A stretch of 45,519 nucleotides of DNA from Alphaproteobacteria bacterium. Its GTDB lineage: Bacteria > Pseudomonadota > Alphaproteobacteria > SHVZ01. A program made the translations under genes and the position numbers. Below the pieces are notes generated by a model. The model searched no databases, was not told the DNA's origin, and saw only the letters and a program-made list of their open reading frames with translations. How positions within the stretch are numbered: position 1 is the stretch's first letter; every line of letters starts with the position of its first letter. Shown one piece after another: positions 26,097-34,144 of this stretch. The DNA is taken from positions 1 to 45,519 of the forward strand of contig SHVZ01000018.1 of the NCBI GenBank assembly GCA_009694025.1, in the 5' to 3' direction.

Positions 26097-27098
26097 ATGC
26101 CTGAGATCCATCTCCACTATTTGAACCATCTCGACGTCGCCGCTCTCGCACTGACCGATCAGGAGATCCTGGACGCGGTCGAAGGCGGACTTAGGGCCCA
26201 GGGCTCAGGCCAGGCGGTGATCGAGCCTCGTACCCATCTGGTGCCCGACAAGGCCTTCAACGGGCACTTCAACGTTCTCCGCGGCTATGTCGCGCCGCTC
26301 GGGCTCGCCGGCGTCAAGATCGTCGGCGACTTCCACGACAACTACAAGCATGACCTCCCCTCGGAGCTCGCCCTCCTCAACCTGTTCGACCCGCGCACCG
26401 GCACACCGATCGCCGTGATCGACGCCGCCGACATCACCGACATGCGGACCGGCGCTGTGACCGCGCTCGGCGCCAAGCACCTCGCCCGCAAGAACTCCCG
26501 CATCCTCGGTCATATCGGGGCGCGCGGCACCGCCTACTGGAACGTCCGGCTGATGGACCGGCTGTTCGACTTCCGGGAGATCCGGGTCCATTCCCGCCGG
26601 CCGGAGAGCCGGGATGCCTTCGGTGAGCGCCTGGCCAAGGATCTCGGCAAGCAGGTGATCGTCACCGAGGACTGGCAGACCTGCGTCGAGGGCGCCGACA
26701 TCGTGGTCGAGGCGTCGCGCCTGGAGAAGCCGGCGCCGATGCTGAAGACCGAATGGATCAAGAAGGGCGCGCTGGTCATGCCCTACGGCACCATGAGCGC
26801 GGTCGAGCTCACGCTCACCGACATCATGGACAAGATGGTGGTCGACGATTGGGGTCAGGCCCGTGCCGGCAATTTCGGTGCGCTCCGCGCCCATGTCGAC
26901 GCCGGGCGCCTGAGCGAGAAGACGCTGCATGGCGAGCTCTGCCAGATCGTCGTCGGCACGAAGACGGGGCGCGAGCGCGACGACGAGACCATCCTGTTCT
27001 GGCATCGCGGCCTCTCGCTCTCAGACATCGCGCTCGGCGCGGCGATGCTGGAGAAGGCGAAGCGGATGGGATTGGGCCAGCGTCTCCGCTACCGTTAG
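26097..27098 (+). CDS. Ornithine cyclodeaminase / mu-crystallin family protein
   Basis: 333 aa NAD(P)-binding enzyme. The N-terminal half has the family substrate-site layout (GGLRAQGSGQAVIEPR, LAGVKIVGDFHDNYKHDLPS, then LFDPRTGTPIAVIDAADITD with TxxRTxA-like DMRTGAVTALG). A dinucleotide motif of the variant form GHIGARGTAYWN follows. Family members deaminate ornithine, reduce cyclic imines or act on opines. The usual GxGxQA motif is changed here (GARGTA), so the exact reaction is unsure. Possibly part of amino-acid use with the upstream binding protein, although a terminator separates them. Confidence 0.85.
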   Translation: MPEIHLHYLNHLDVAALALTDQEILDAVEGGLRAQGSGQAVIEPRTHLVPDKAFNGHFNVLRGYVAPLGLAGVKIVGDFHDNYKHDLPSELALLNLFDPRTGTPIAVIDAADITDMRTGAVTALGAKHLARKNSRILGHIGARGTAYWNVRLMDRLFDFREIRVHSRRPESRDAFGERLAKDLGKQVIVTEDWQTCVEGADIVVEASRLEKPAPMLKTEWIKKGALVMPYGTMSAVELTLTDIMDKMVVDDWGQARAGNFGALRAHVDAGRLSEKTLHGELCQIVVGTKTGRERDDETILFWHRGLSLSDIALGAAMLEKAKRMGLGQRLRYR

Positions 27099-27163
27099 GC
27101 GGACCTGCGCGGCCGCGTCAGCGGAAACCGTCCGCCGCCATACTCCTCAGATAGGAGACGACG

Positions 27164-27595
27164 ATGCGATACGACTACCCGATCAAGGCCGCCAAGGACG
27201 AGGACAGCCGCCAGCTCGTCACCTTCCCCGACGTGCCCGAGGCCTGCGGCGACGGCGCGACCCTTGCCGAGGCGATGGTCGACGCTGAGAAGTCGCTCGT
27301 GGTGGCGCTCCAATATCGGATCAAGCAGCGCGAGCCTATCCCGCTGCCGAGCGCACCACGGCGCGGCCAGCGCACCATCGCGCTCCGTGCCCTTCCGGCG
27401 GCGAAGCTCGCCCTCTATCAGGCGATGATCGACCGTGGGTTCAACACGGTGTCCCTGGGCCGCATGCTGGCGGGCGAGAGCGAGGTTCGGCGGCTGCTCG
27501 ACCTGTCCCACAACTCCCAGATCTCCTATGTCGAGGCCGCGCTCGCCATGCTCGCCCAGGAGCTGGTGGTGGAGACGCGCGAGCGCGCAGCCTGA
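27164..27595 (+). CDS. HicB-like protein with C-terminal HTH, no HicA partner
   Basis: 143 aa. The N-terminal half is the HicB RNase-H-like fold (MRYDYPIKAAKDEDSRQLVT, FPDVPEACGDGATLAEAM, AEKSLVVALQYRIKQREPIP). The C-terminal half is a small helical HTH (RALPAAKLALYQAMIDRGF, QISYVEAALAML) as in DNA-binding HicB antitoxins. TAGGAGACGACG precedes the ATG. I find no HicA reading frame (about 60 aa dsRBD-like toxin) in the 65 bases upstream or the 66 bases downstream, so it is a solitary HicB. Confidence 0.85.
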   Translation: MRYDYPIKAAKDEDSRQLVTFPDVPEACGDGATLAEAMVDAEKSLVVALQYRIKQREPIPLPSAPRRGQRTIALRALPAAKLALYQAMIDRGFNTVSLGRMLAGESEVRRLLDLSHNSQISYVEAALAMLAQELVVETRERAA

Positions 27596-27661
27596 GGGGA
27601 AGACGAGGCGGTGGGCGACCGTCGCCGTAGGGCGCTCCATGAGGCGGGGCACGCCTAGACC

Positions 27662-28543
27662 TCAGGCGATATCCATGAAGCGGACGGGCCAGTCGACCGG
27701 CTTCAGCAGGAAGCGGCCGACGATGTCGCCGTAGCCGCGATAGGCGAGGCCGTTCCACGCCGGCTGGGAGCGGTGGAAAGCCGCCAGCTCGTACCACGGC
27801 AGCTCCGGGCGCGCGTGATGGCGGGCATGCAGGTTGTTGTAGAGGAACAGCAGCGCCATCGGCCACGCCGCCTCGACCACCGCGGTCCTACCGGCGGCAT
27901 CGCTCGACGCCTTGTGCTCGCCGAAGGAGCGGACAAGGGTGAGCGAGATCGAGAGATAGACCGCGATCGCATAGGCCCAGATCGGGACGCCGCACCAGGC
28001 GATCCAGGCGGCGACAATCGAAGACAAGACGAGATGGGAACGCCACTCGCTCGTATGTCGGCTGAGGGCGAGCGGGCGCAGTTCGGAACGGTAGAACCGC
28101 CAGAGCGCGATCGCCGGCCCCGCCGTCAGGCGACCGAGCAGCGTGTGGTTGAAGACCAGCACGGCCCGGGTCGCGCCGGCGGCGCGGGCCCAGTCGTCGA
28201 CCGGGACGTAGTAGGACTCGGGATCGATGTTGGGGATGGTCAGATCCTCGTCCCGGTGATGGGCGAGGTGGCTCGACCGATAGAGCTCGTAAGGGAACCA
28301 GAGCGCCAGCGGCACGCCGCCGATGGCGGCGTTGATCCAGCTCTGCCGGGTCGGATGGCCGTGGATGGTCTCGTGCTGCAGCGAGCCGTGCCAGGCGAGC
28401 AACAAGGCCATCGCCGGTATCGCGACCCAGGTCGGCACGGCGGTCCATCCGAGGGTCAGCGCCCACCAGCCGCCGTAGATCGCGGCGGCCACCGCCCAGG
28501 TCGGCAGCTCCCAGCGGCGCCAGAGGCTCTGCGGTCCCGTCAT
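27662..28543 (-). CDS. Membrane fatty acid desaturase
   Basis: 293 aa integral membrane di-iron enzyme. All three histidine boxes are present: H57-ETIH61 (LQHETIHGH), H92-LA-HH96 (SSHLAHHRDE) and H239-HH243 (NNLHARHHARP). Several helices separate them (VAIPAMALLLAWHG, AYAIAVYLSISLTLVR). It likely introduces a double bond or hydroxyl into a fatty acyl or similar chain. It is followed on the same strand by the MFS and methyltransferase genes, 22 bases apart, suggesting one operon with them upstream. Confidence 0.9.
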   Translation of the reverse strand: MTGPQSLWRRWELPTWAVAAAIYGGWWALTLGWTAVPTWVAIPAMALLLAWHGSLQHETIHGHPTRQSWINAAIGGVPLALWFPYELYRSSHLAHHRDEDLTIPNIDPESYYVPVDDWARAAGATRAVLVFNHTLLGRLTAGPAIALWRFYRSELRPLALSRHTSEWRSHLVLSSIVAAWIAWCGVPIWAYAIAVYLSISLTLVRSFGEHKASSDAAGRTAVVEAAWPMALLFLYNNLHARHHARPELPWYELAAFHRSQPAWNGLAYRGYGDIVGRFLLKPVDWPVRFMDIA

Positions 28544-28565
28544 CGCAAGACGCTATAGCGCCGGT

Positions 28566-29759
28566 TCAGTCGCCGCGCCAGAGGGCCGGCCAGAACCGGA
28601 CGCAAAGGGCCAGCAGGACGAGGCCCTCGGCCATGCTGACGGCGACCGCGACCGGCGCGCCCAGGTGATCGGCGAGGAGGCCCATGTGCAGCAATCCCAC
28701 CTGCCCGGTGCCGATGGTCGAGCTCAGCACCCCCATCATCCGCGAGCGCTGCTCCGGAGGCGCATTGGTCAGCATCATGGTGGACTGCATGGTGGCGAAG
28801 GCGGCGGAGCCGAGGCCGAGCCCGACCAGCACCGCGAGCGAGAAGACGTAGCTGGACGAAAGACCGAAGACGAGCGCGGCTGAGAGGCAGACCGCCGAGC
28901 CCATGACGAAGGTGCGCCCGTACCAGGCCGGGCGCACGATGTTGGCGAGAATGAAGGAGCCGACCAGCGCGCCGACGCCCTCGGCCGAGGTCAGGAGCCC
29001 GACGGCGACCGGCGAGGCGCCGAGCACGTCCTTGCCGATGACCGGCACCATGCTGGAGTAGGGAAAGGACAACGCGTTCATCACCACGGTCACCGCCAGA
29101 ATCCCCATGACCACCGGCCGCGCTGCGGCGAAACGAAGGCCGTCGGCGATATCCGCGAGCACGTTGCGGCTGCTTTTGCCGCGGGCTTCCCTACCCGCCG
29201 TCAGGCCCGCGGCCAGCAACGTCGCCAAGCCGAACAGCAGCGCGCCGCAGAGATAGGTGCCGCCGACGCCGACCTCGGCATAGAGGGCACCGCCAGCCAG
29301 CGGCCCGATCAGCCGGGTCGAGTTGACCGCCGCCCAGTCGAGGCCCATGGCCGATCCCAGGCGCTCGGCGCCGGCGATCTCGCCGAGCAGCGTGCGGCGC
29401 ACCGACATCTCGCTGGCCCAGTAGAGCCCGACCAGCATGGCACCGATCCCGATATGCCAGATCTCGAGCCAGCCGGTGAAGGCGAGCACGGTCAGCACGG
29501 CATAGATGCCGGTGATCGCCCCCAGGCTGGCAACCAGCATGCTGCGGATCGGCAGCCGCTCGGCGAAGGCCCCGATGAAGGCCCCGGCCAGCATCGGCAT
29601 GAGGCGCATCAGCGTGATGATCGCGACCAGCAACGGCGATGCCGTGACCTCGAAGACGTAGACGCCGGTCGCCAGCATGTCGAGCCAGCGCATGATGCCG
29701 GCGCAGGCCCCGATGCCCCAGACGCGCCGGAACGCGTCGTCGCGGAGGAGGCCCTTCAT
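28566..29759 (-). CDS. MFS transporter
   Basis: 397 aa with twelve hydrophobic segments. The N-terminus (RDDAFRRVWGIGACAGIMRW) and the cytoplasmic loop AFAERLPIRSML resemble the enterobactin-exporter/MFS_3 group. ATG 29759 overlaps the methyltransferase stop by 4 bases. Probable efflux of a small molecule; the substrate is not identifiable. The helix pattern was judged by eye. Confidence 0.83.
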   Translation of the reverse strand: MKGLLRDDAFRRVWGIGACAGIMRWLDMLATGVYVFEVTASPLLVAIITLMRLMPMLAGAFIGAFAERLPIRSMLVASLGAITGIYAVLTVLAFTGWLEIWHIGIGAMLVGLYWASEMSVRRTLLGEIAGAERLGSAMGLDWAAVNSTRLIGPLAGGALYAEVGVGGTYLCGALLFGLATLLAAGLTAGREARGKSSRNVLADIADGLRFAAARPVVMGILAVTVVMNALSFPYSSMVPVIGKDVLGASPVAVGLLTSAEGVGALVGSFILANIVRPAWYGRTFVMGSAVCLSAALVFGLSSSYVFSLAVLVGLGLGSAAFATMQSTMMLTNAPPEQRSRMMGVLSSTIGTGQVGLLHMGLLADHLGAPVAVAVSMAEGLVLLALCVRFWPALWRGD

Positions 29760-30424
29760 GCCACCTTGGCGACGAAGATCACCGAGGCGGGTTTGCCGGT
29801 CTTGGAATCGACGGGCTCCCGCATCTCCACCAGCGCGAGCCCTGCGTCGCGGAGCATGGCGACCCAGGTGCCGAGGGTACGGAAGTACCAGGGCGCCGGA
29901 TCGGTGAAGGCGTCGGAGAAGCCGGCCCAGCTTCCCTTCCGCCAGCCATCGGCATAGGGCTGATCGCCGGATGCTACGACCGGATGCAAGGTCTGGACGA
30001 CGAAGGCGCCGCCGGGCGAGAGGAGATCTGGGATGCGCCGGATCAGGCTTGGCACGCTCTCCTCGCCGAAGAGAGCGAAGTTGCAGACGACAAGGTCGAA
30101 ACGCCGCCCGCCGAGGCCCGATTCGGCGATCTGCCGGTAGCCGGCGACTTCGAAGGCCGCTTTACCCCCTCCCCTCGCCCGCTCGATCAGGGCCGCAATC
30201 GCATCCACGCCCAGCACCTCGAAGCCGCGCCCGGCGAGCTCGTTGGCCAGCCAGCCCTCGCCGCAGCCGAGGTCGAGGACGGTCCGCGGCCGGCGATCGA
30301 CGACGGCGGCAAGCACGGCGGCATCGGTGGCGCGCACGCGGCTTTCGATCTCGCGGTTGCGGACGGCCTCGGTCCAGGCGGCGGCGTTCGCGGCCCAGGA
30401 GGCGAGAATGTGCGATTCGGTCAC
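29756..30424 (-). CDS. Class I SAM-dependent methyltransferase
   Basis: 222 aa from GTG 30424 (the in-frame part upstream is not family-like). Motif I VLDLGCGEGWLANELAGRG, then acidic strand VLGVDAIAALIERA, FDLVVCNFALFGEE and the LLSPGGAFVVQTLHP segment are the standard Methyltransf_11-type core. Small-molecule methyltransferase, target unknown. It overlaps the MFS start, so the two may be co-expressed to modify and export a compound. Divergent from the carbonic anhydrase gene. Confidence 0.87.
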   Translation of the reverse strand: MTESHILASWAANAAAWTEAVRNREIESRVRATDAAVLAAVVDRRPRTVLDLGCGEGWLANELAGRGFEVLGVDAIAALIERARGGGKAAFEVAGYRQIAESGLGGRRFDLVVCNFALFGEESVPSLIRRIPDLLSPGGAFVVQTLHPVVASGDQPYADGWRKGSWAGFSDAFTDPAPWYFRTLGTWVAMLRDAGLALVEMREPVDSKTGKPASVIFVAKVA

Positions 30425-30501
30425 GGGTGATCTGCCGGCGTCGGAGTTAGGGGAAAGGACAATGTAGCAGTCCGCCCCTGCCCGAGCGAGCGTTCGTCGG
30501 C

Positions 30502-30507
30502 TAGAAT
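30502..30507 (+). promoter_or_regulatory. Possible -10 box (TAGAAT) of the carbonic anhydrase gene
   Basis: TAGAAT stands 18 bases before the start; no good -35 is seen. GGGAGGA directly precedes the ATG. Confidence 0.3.
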
Positions 30508-30524
30508 TCCGCCGGGAGGACACC

Positions 30525-31283
30525 ATGCACGATCGACGATCAGCTCTACGGCTCGCCTTCGGTGGTTTCGCGGCGCTCTGCCCCCTTTGCCGTTCTGCCG
30601 ACGCCGCAGAGGTCAAATGGGAATACCAGGGCGAACTCGGCCCGCAGGCATGGGGCAAGCTTTCGCCCGAGTTCCAAGCCTGCTCGATGGGACGCGAGCA
30701 GACGCCCATCGACCTCAAGGACGGCATCAAGGCCGAGCCCGGGATGCTGTCCTTCGCCTACAAGCGCATGCCCGTGCGCATCCTCAACAACGGCCACACC
30801 ATCCAGGTCAACTGTCCGGCCGGAAGCCAGGTCGAGATCGCCGGTCAGACCTACGATCTCCTCCAGTACCATTTCCATCACCCGAGCGAGCACATCCTGT
30901 CAGGCCAGCGCTTCCAGCTCGAGCTGCATTTCGTCCACAAGAACAAGGCCGGCGAGCTGGCGGTGGTCGGCGTCTTCATCCGCCCGGGACAGGCGAACCC
31001 GGCGCTCCAGTCGCTGTGGTCGGTGATGCCGGCGAAGGCGGCGCCGGAGAAATGGACCAGCGTGTCGTTGAACCCGGACCGGCTGCTGCCGGCCAACTCG
31101 ACCTACTTCCGCTACCACGGATCGCTGACCACGCCGCCCTGCTCCGAGGGCGTCCTGTGGACGGTCTATCGCGAGTCGATCGAGGCCTCGGAAGCGCAGA
31201 TCCGCCAGTTCGCCCAGCTCTTCCCGAACAACTCCCGGCCGATCCAGCCGTTGAACCGTCGCTTCCTGCTCGCGACAGGCTGA
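30525..31283 (+). CDS. Periplasmic alpha-class carbonic anhydrase
   Basis: 252 aa. Converts CO2 and water to bicarbonate. The N-terminus (HDRRSALRLAFGGFAALCPL) has a twin arginine and hydrophobic stretch, suggesting Tat export. The zinc ligands are H116 and H118 in QYHFHHPSEH and H135 in ELHFVH; the gatekeeper end SLTTPPCSEGVLW and the NNSRPIQPLNRR motif are canonical. Strong SD GGGAGGA. It is next to a methyltransferase on the other strand, and I see no functional link to it. Confidence 0.95.
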   Translation: MHDRRSALRLAFGGFAALCPLCRSADAAEVKWEYQGELGPQAWGKLSPEFQACSMGREQTPIDLKDGIKAEPGMLSFAYKRMPVRILNNGHTIQVNCPAGSQVEIAGQTYDLLQYHFHHPSEHILSGQRFQLELHFVHKNKAGELAVVGVFIRPGQANPALQSLWSVMPAKAAPEKWTSVSLNPDRLLPANSTYFRYHGSLTTPPCSEGVLWTVYRESIEASEAQIRQFAQLFPNNSRPIQPLNRRFLLATG

Positions 31284-31308
31284 CGCGTCAGCCGCCGCGC
31301 GAATCCGC

Positions 31309-32106
31309 TCAGAACTCCGGCGGCTCGTACATGCCGCCGTGCAGCTTCCATTCGAGCGGACCGTCGACGTCGACGCCTTCGCTCTTGAGCCGATCGAGCC
31401 AGGTCTCGGCGTCGTCGGTCGGCTTGAAGCCGATCGCCTCCCAGTTCGGATGCTTGATGCGGAGCCGCCGGTTGTTCGACATGCCGAAAACGATCGCAGC
31501 CCCCACGTCCGGCTGTTTCAGCGCGCGGTCGAACAGCTCGACCGCGTCGGTGTGGCTGAACCAGGTGGACAGGTGGCGCTGCTGGCTCGGTCGCTTCTCG
31601 AAGCTGCCGATGCGCACGCTGACCGACTCGATCCCGTGCTTGTCGAAGTAGTAGCGGAGCAGCACCTCGGCGAAGACCTTGGAGACGCCGTAGAAGCTGT
31701 CGGGCCGCGGCGGATCGACCTCGGTCATGCCGTGCTCGACCGGGTACATGCCGTAGGTGTGGTTGGTCGAGGCGAAGACGATGCGCCGGACCCTGGCCTT
31801 CCGTGCCGCCTCGAAGATGTCGAAGAGGCCGCGGACGTTGACCTGGAACATCTGTTCGAAGTCCTTGGGGTCGGGCGCGCCGGCGAGATGGATCATCGCA
31901 TCGACGCCGTCGGCTGCCCGGGAGACCGCCTTTCTGTCGGCGATGTCGGCGACGATCGTCTCCTCCTCGGCCCGGGGCTCGGCCATCGGCCGGCGGTCGA
32001 GCAGTCGGAACCCGTCGTGCCGGCCGGCCAGCCCGGCCCGCAGCGTCGAGCCGATGCGCCCGGCGGCGCCCGTGATGAGCACGCGCCGCCAACGATGATC
32101 GATCAT
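31309..32106 (-). CDS. NAD-dependent epimerase/dehydrogenase, uronate-dehydrogenase-like
   Basis: 265 aa extended SDR. The NAD motif GAAGRIG lies at 13-19, FASTNHTYG at 111-119 and the catalytic YxxxK at Y139-K143 (YGVSK). The HTYGMYPVEHG and 'STNHT' style resemble uronate dehydrogenases, which oxidise glucuronate/galacturonate to aldarate lactones. Located last in a three-gene minus-strand run with an aldose-epimerase-like gene and an SDR. Uronate activity is inferred from similarity of motifs and context. Confidence 0.75.
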   Translation of the reverse strand: MIDHRWRRVLITGAAGRIGSTLRAGLAGRHDGFRLLDRRPMAEPRAEEETIVADIADRKAVSRAADGVDAMIHLAGAPDPKDFEQMFQVNVRGLFDIFEAARKARVRRIVFASTNHTYGMYPVEHGMTEVDPPRPDSFYGVSKVFAEVLLRYYFDKHGIESVSVRIGSFEKRPSQQRHLSTWFSHTDAVELFDRALKQPDVGAAIVFGMSNNRRLRIKHPNWEAIGFKPTDDAETWLDRLKSEGVDVDGPLEWKLHGGMYEPPEF

Positions 32107-32148
32107 GGGATGGGATCCGAGAATGAGAGGGTGTGGGGGAAGCCTACC

Positions 32149-33030
32149 TCACCCTGGCGCCGCCCGCCAAGCCAGCCGCACCGAGTGGTGCGCCGTTTCG
32201 CCCGGCGGAAGCAGGCGCATGCCGGGCTTGGTCGCGAAATCGCCGTCGGCGTCGACCAAATCCGAATGCGAGGTCCAGGCCTCGAGCGAGATGTACGGGG
32301 CCATCGGCTTGGTCCAAACGACCAGATGCGGGAATTCCTCGACCATCATCACGATGGCGGAGCCGTCCTTCGCGACGAACGTCATCTCGCGGCTATTCGC
32401 GTCCACGAACACCCAGGCGCCGCCGGCGAACAGCTCCGGCCGGAGGTCGAGCCTCCTTCCGTCGAGCGGCGATGGGCGCAGGCTGCGGCGGACGAGGCCG
32501 GCTGCAGTCAGTTCCGGCACCTCCGCCGCCTCCTCTTTCTCGAACTCGACCCGATAGTCCTCCTTGGCGCCGCCGGCGAAGGGCCATTGGAAGGCCGGGT
32601 GGAACCCGACCGCGTAGGGCATCGGCTCCTTGCCACGGTTCTCGACGGCGAAGCCGACGTCGAGGCTGGCGGAGCTCAGCTCGTAGTCGACCGTCAGCCG
32701 GAACGCGAAGGGGTAGGCGGCCCGCGTCTGAGCATCGTCGATCAGCGCATAGGTTGCCTGATGTGCGCCGGCGATGATCCGCGCGAATGGCAGGAAGCGG
32801 GCGAAGCCGTGGCGGAACATCCGGTAGGTCCGGCCGCTCCAGCGATAGGTGTCATCCTTGAGCGTGCCGACGATAGGGAAAAGGAGCGGCGCCCAGAACG
32901 GCCAGTGGGCGGGGTTGCCATGCCACAGCAGCTCCGGCCCCCCCGCCGGGCGCCAGGAGCGAAGCTCGGCGCCGTCGCTGCTGACGACGGCGCTGGCACC
33001 CTCCGCCGTCAGCGCCGTCAGCTCGCCCAT
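32149..33030 (-). CDS. Aldose 1-epimerase-like protein
   Basis: 293 aa of the galactose mutarotase-like superfamily. The start is ATG 33030, overlapping the SDR stop by one base (TGATG); the longer frame is the shadow of the SDR gene. Landmarks: AELRSWRPAGGPELLWHGNP, FPIVGTLKDDTYRW and FGFARFLPF-like HGFARFLPFARI, then the histidine of NRGKEPMPYAVGFHPAFQWP, which is the catalytic site region. It would interconvert alpha and beta anomers of a sugar. The gene lies inside a sugar-acid operon. Confidence 0.87.
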   Translation of the reverse strand: MGELTALTAEGASAVVSSDGAELRSWRPAGGPELLWHGNPAHWPFWAPLLFPIVGTLKDDTYRWSGRTYRMFRHGFARFLPFARIIAGAHQATYALIDDAQTRAAYPFAFRLTVDYELSSASLDVGFAVENRGKEPMPYAVGFHPAFQWPFAGGAKEDYRVEFEKEEAAEVPELTAAGLVRRSLRPSPLDGRRLDLRPELFAGGAWVFVDANSREMTFVAKDGSAIVMMVEEFPHLVVWTKPMAPYISLEAWTSHSDLVDADGDFATKPGMRLLPPGETAHHSVRLAWRAAPG

Positions 33031-33794
33031 CAGCCCTGGACCGAGTATCCGCCGTCGACCGGGATCGCCGTGCCGGTGACGAAGTCCGAGGCCGGCCCGC
33101 CGAGGAATACGGCGATCCCGGCGTGATCGTCGGGCGTGCCCCAGCGACCAGCCGGGGTGCGGGCAAGGACCCGCTCGTGGAGACCGGGGATCTGCGCCCG
33201 TCCCTGGCGCGTCAGGTCGGTGTCGATCCAGCCCGGCAGCACGGCGTTCACCTGGATGTTGTCCTTGGCCCAGGCACAGGCGAAGGCGCGGGTCATCTGC
33301 ACCATCCCCCCCTTGGTCGCCGCATAGGGCGCGGTGAAGGAGGCGCCGAAGATCGACATCATCGAGCCGATGTTGATGATCTTGCCGCCTCCCTTGGCCT
33401 TCATCGTCTCGTAGACCGCCCGCGAGCAATGAAAGGCGCTGGTCAGATTGGTGTCGATGAGGAAGTGCCACTCCTCGTCCGTATAGTCCTGGGGCTGCTT
33501 TCGGATGTTGGTTCCCGCATTGTTGACGAGAATATCGATGCGTCCGTGCTTCTTCGCGGCGGCGGCCGCCATCTTCCGGCAGGCGGCCTCCTTGGTGACG
33601 TCGACAACCTGGGAGGAGACGGGGACGCCGAGCTTCTCCAGCTCCTTCACCGCCTCCTTGTTCTTCTTCTCGTTACGGCCGACCACGACGACGGCGGCCC
33701 CGGCGCCAGCGAAGCCCCGAGCCATGCCGAGGCCGATGCCGCCATTGCCGCCGGTCACGATCGCGACACGTCCCGTGAGATCGAAAAGCGCCAT
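33030..33794 (-). CDS. SDR oxidoreductase, gluconate/2-deoxygluconate-dehydrogenase-like
   Basis: 254 aa short-chain dehydrogenase. NAD-binding TGGNGGIG at 14-21, NNAG at 91-94, serine S144 and the catalytic Y157-x3-K161 (PYAATKGG) are all present. The closest style is KduD/2-deoxy-D-gluconate 3-dehydrogenase and gluconate 5-dehydrogenase. First gene of the sugar-acid operon with two downstream genes overlapping or close. The start ATG 33794 is the natural SDR length. Confidence 0.88.
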   Translation of the reverse strand: MALFDLTGRVAIVTGGNGGIGLGMARGFAGAGAAVVVVGRNEKKNKEAVKELEKLGVPVSSQVVDVTKEAACRKMAAAAAKKHGRIDILVNNAGTNIRKQPQDYTDEEWHFLIDTNLTSAFHCSRAVYETMKAKGGGKIINIGSMMSIFGASFTAPYAATKGGMVQMTRAFACAWAKDNIQVNAVLPGWIDTDLTRQGRAQIPGLHERVLARTPAGRWGTPDDHAGIAVFLGGPASDFVTGTAIPVDGGYSVQG

Positions 33795-33903
33795 GGTATA
33801 CCCCGCATCGGTTCAAAAAAGGGTGTCTCGAAAGCGCCGCATCATACGCCGGGGTGGCGGATCCGGTGCCAGGACAATCTGTGGATCGAGGAGCGGAAAT
33901 GAT

Positions 33904-33937
33904 GGGCGCGACCGCCTGCCCCCAGGCGATCGCGCCC
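33904..33937. repeat. Long inverted repeat / hairpin
   Basis: 15-base arms GGGCGCGACCGCCTG and CAGGCGATCGCGCCC, with a single mismatch, around a CCCC loop. No T-tract follows on either side, so it is more likely an operator-like or structural element than a simple terminator. Confidence 0.6.
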
Positions 33938-34054
33938 GTCGTCGCTGACCCAAAGGATGCCGTTCCGGGTCTGCGGCGATACCGCCGGGAGCGCCGCGCG
34001 CGGGCTCTCTCGCGGCAGATGGCGCTATGATGGCCGATGACCGCCGGGGGGGCG

Positions 34055-34068
34055 TTGACATGGATCAA
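34055..34068 (+). promoter_or_regulatory. FNR/FixK-type box 1
   Basis: TTGACATGGATCAA fits the FNR/Anr/FixK consensus TTGAY-N4-RTCAA. Centre is 23 bases upstream of box 2. Likely binds an oxygen-sensing or nitrosative-sensing CRP/FNR regulator. Confidence 0.7.
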
Positions 34069-34077
34069 ATCCGCCGC

Positions 34078-34091
34078 TTGACCCAGATCAA
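34078..34091 (+). promoter_or_regulatory. FNR/FixK-type box 2
   Basis: TTGACCCAGATCAA fits the same consensus. A class II position (-41.5) would put transcription start near 34126, before the CBS-BON start at 34145. Confidence 0.75.
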
Positions 34092-34144
34092 CGACGACCG
34101 GGCGGGCATCGGTCATCCTGGCGACGTCACCGATGGAGGACGCC

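Larger units (their letters stand above)
33795..34144. other. 350-base divergent intergenic region with hairpin and FNR-type boxes
   Basis: Between the SDR start and the CBS-BON start there is no gene. It holds a long near-perfect hairpin (33904-33937) and two FNR/FixK-type boxes (34055-34068 and 34078-34091), both listed separately. The SDR promoter must lie in its left half, but no clear boxes are seen. Confidence 0.6.

Noticed and set aside
27596..27661. GGCGAC-C-GTCGCC repeat after the HicB gene as a terminator
   Set aside because: One-base loop and no T-tract; too short to support.
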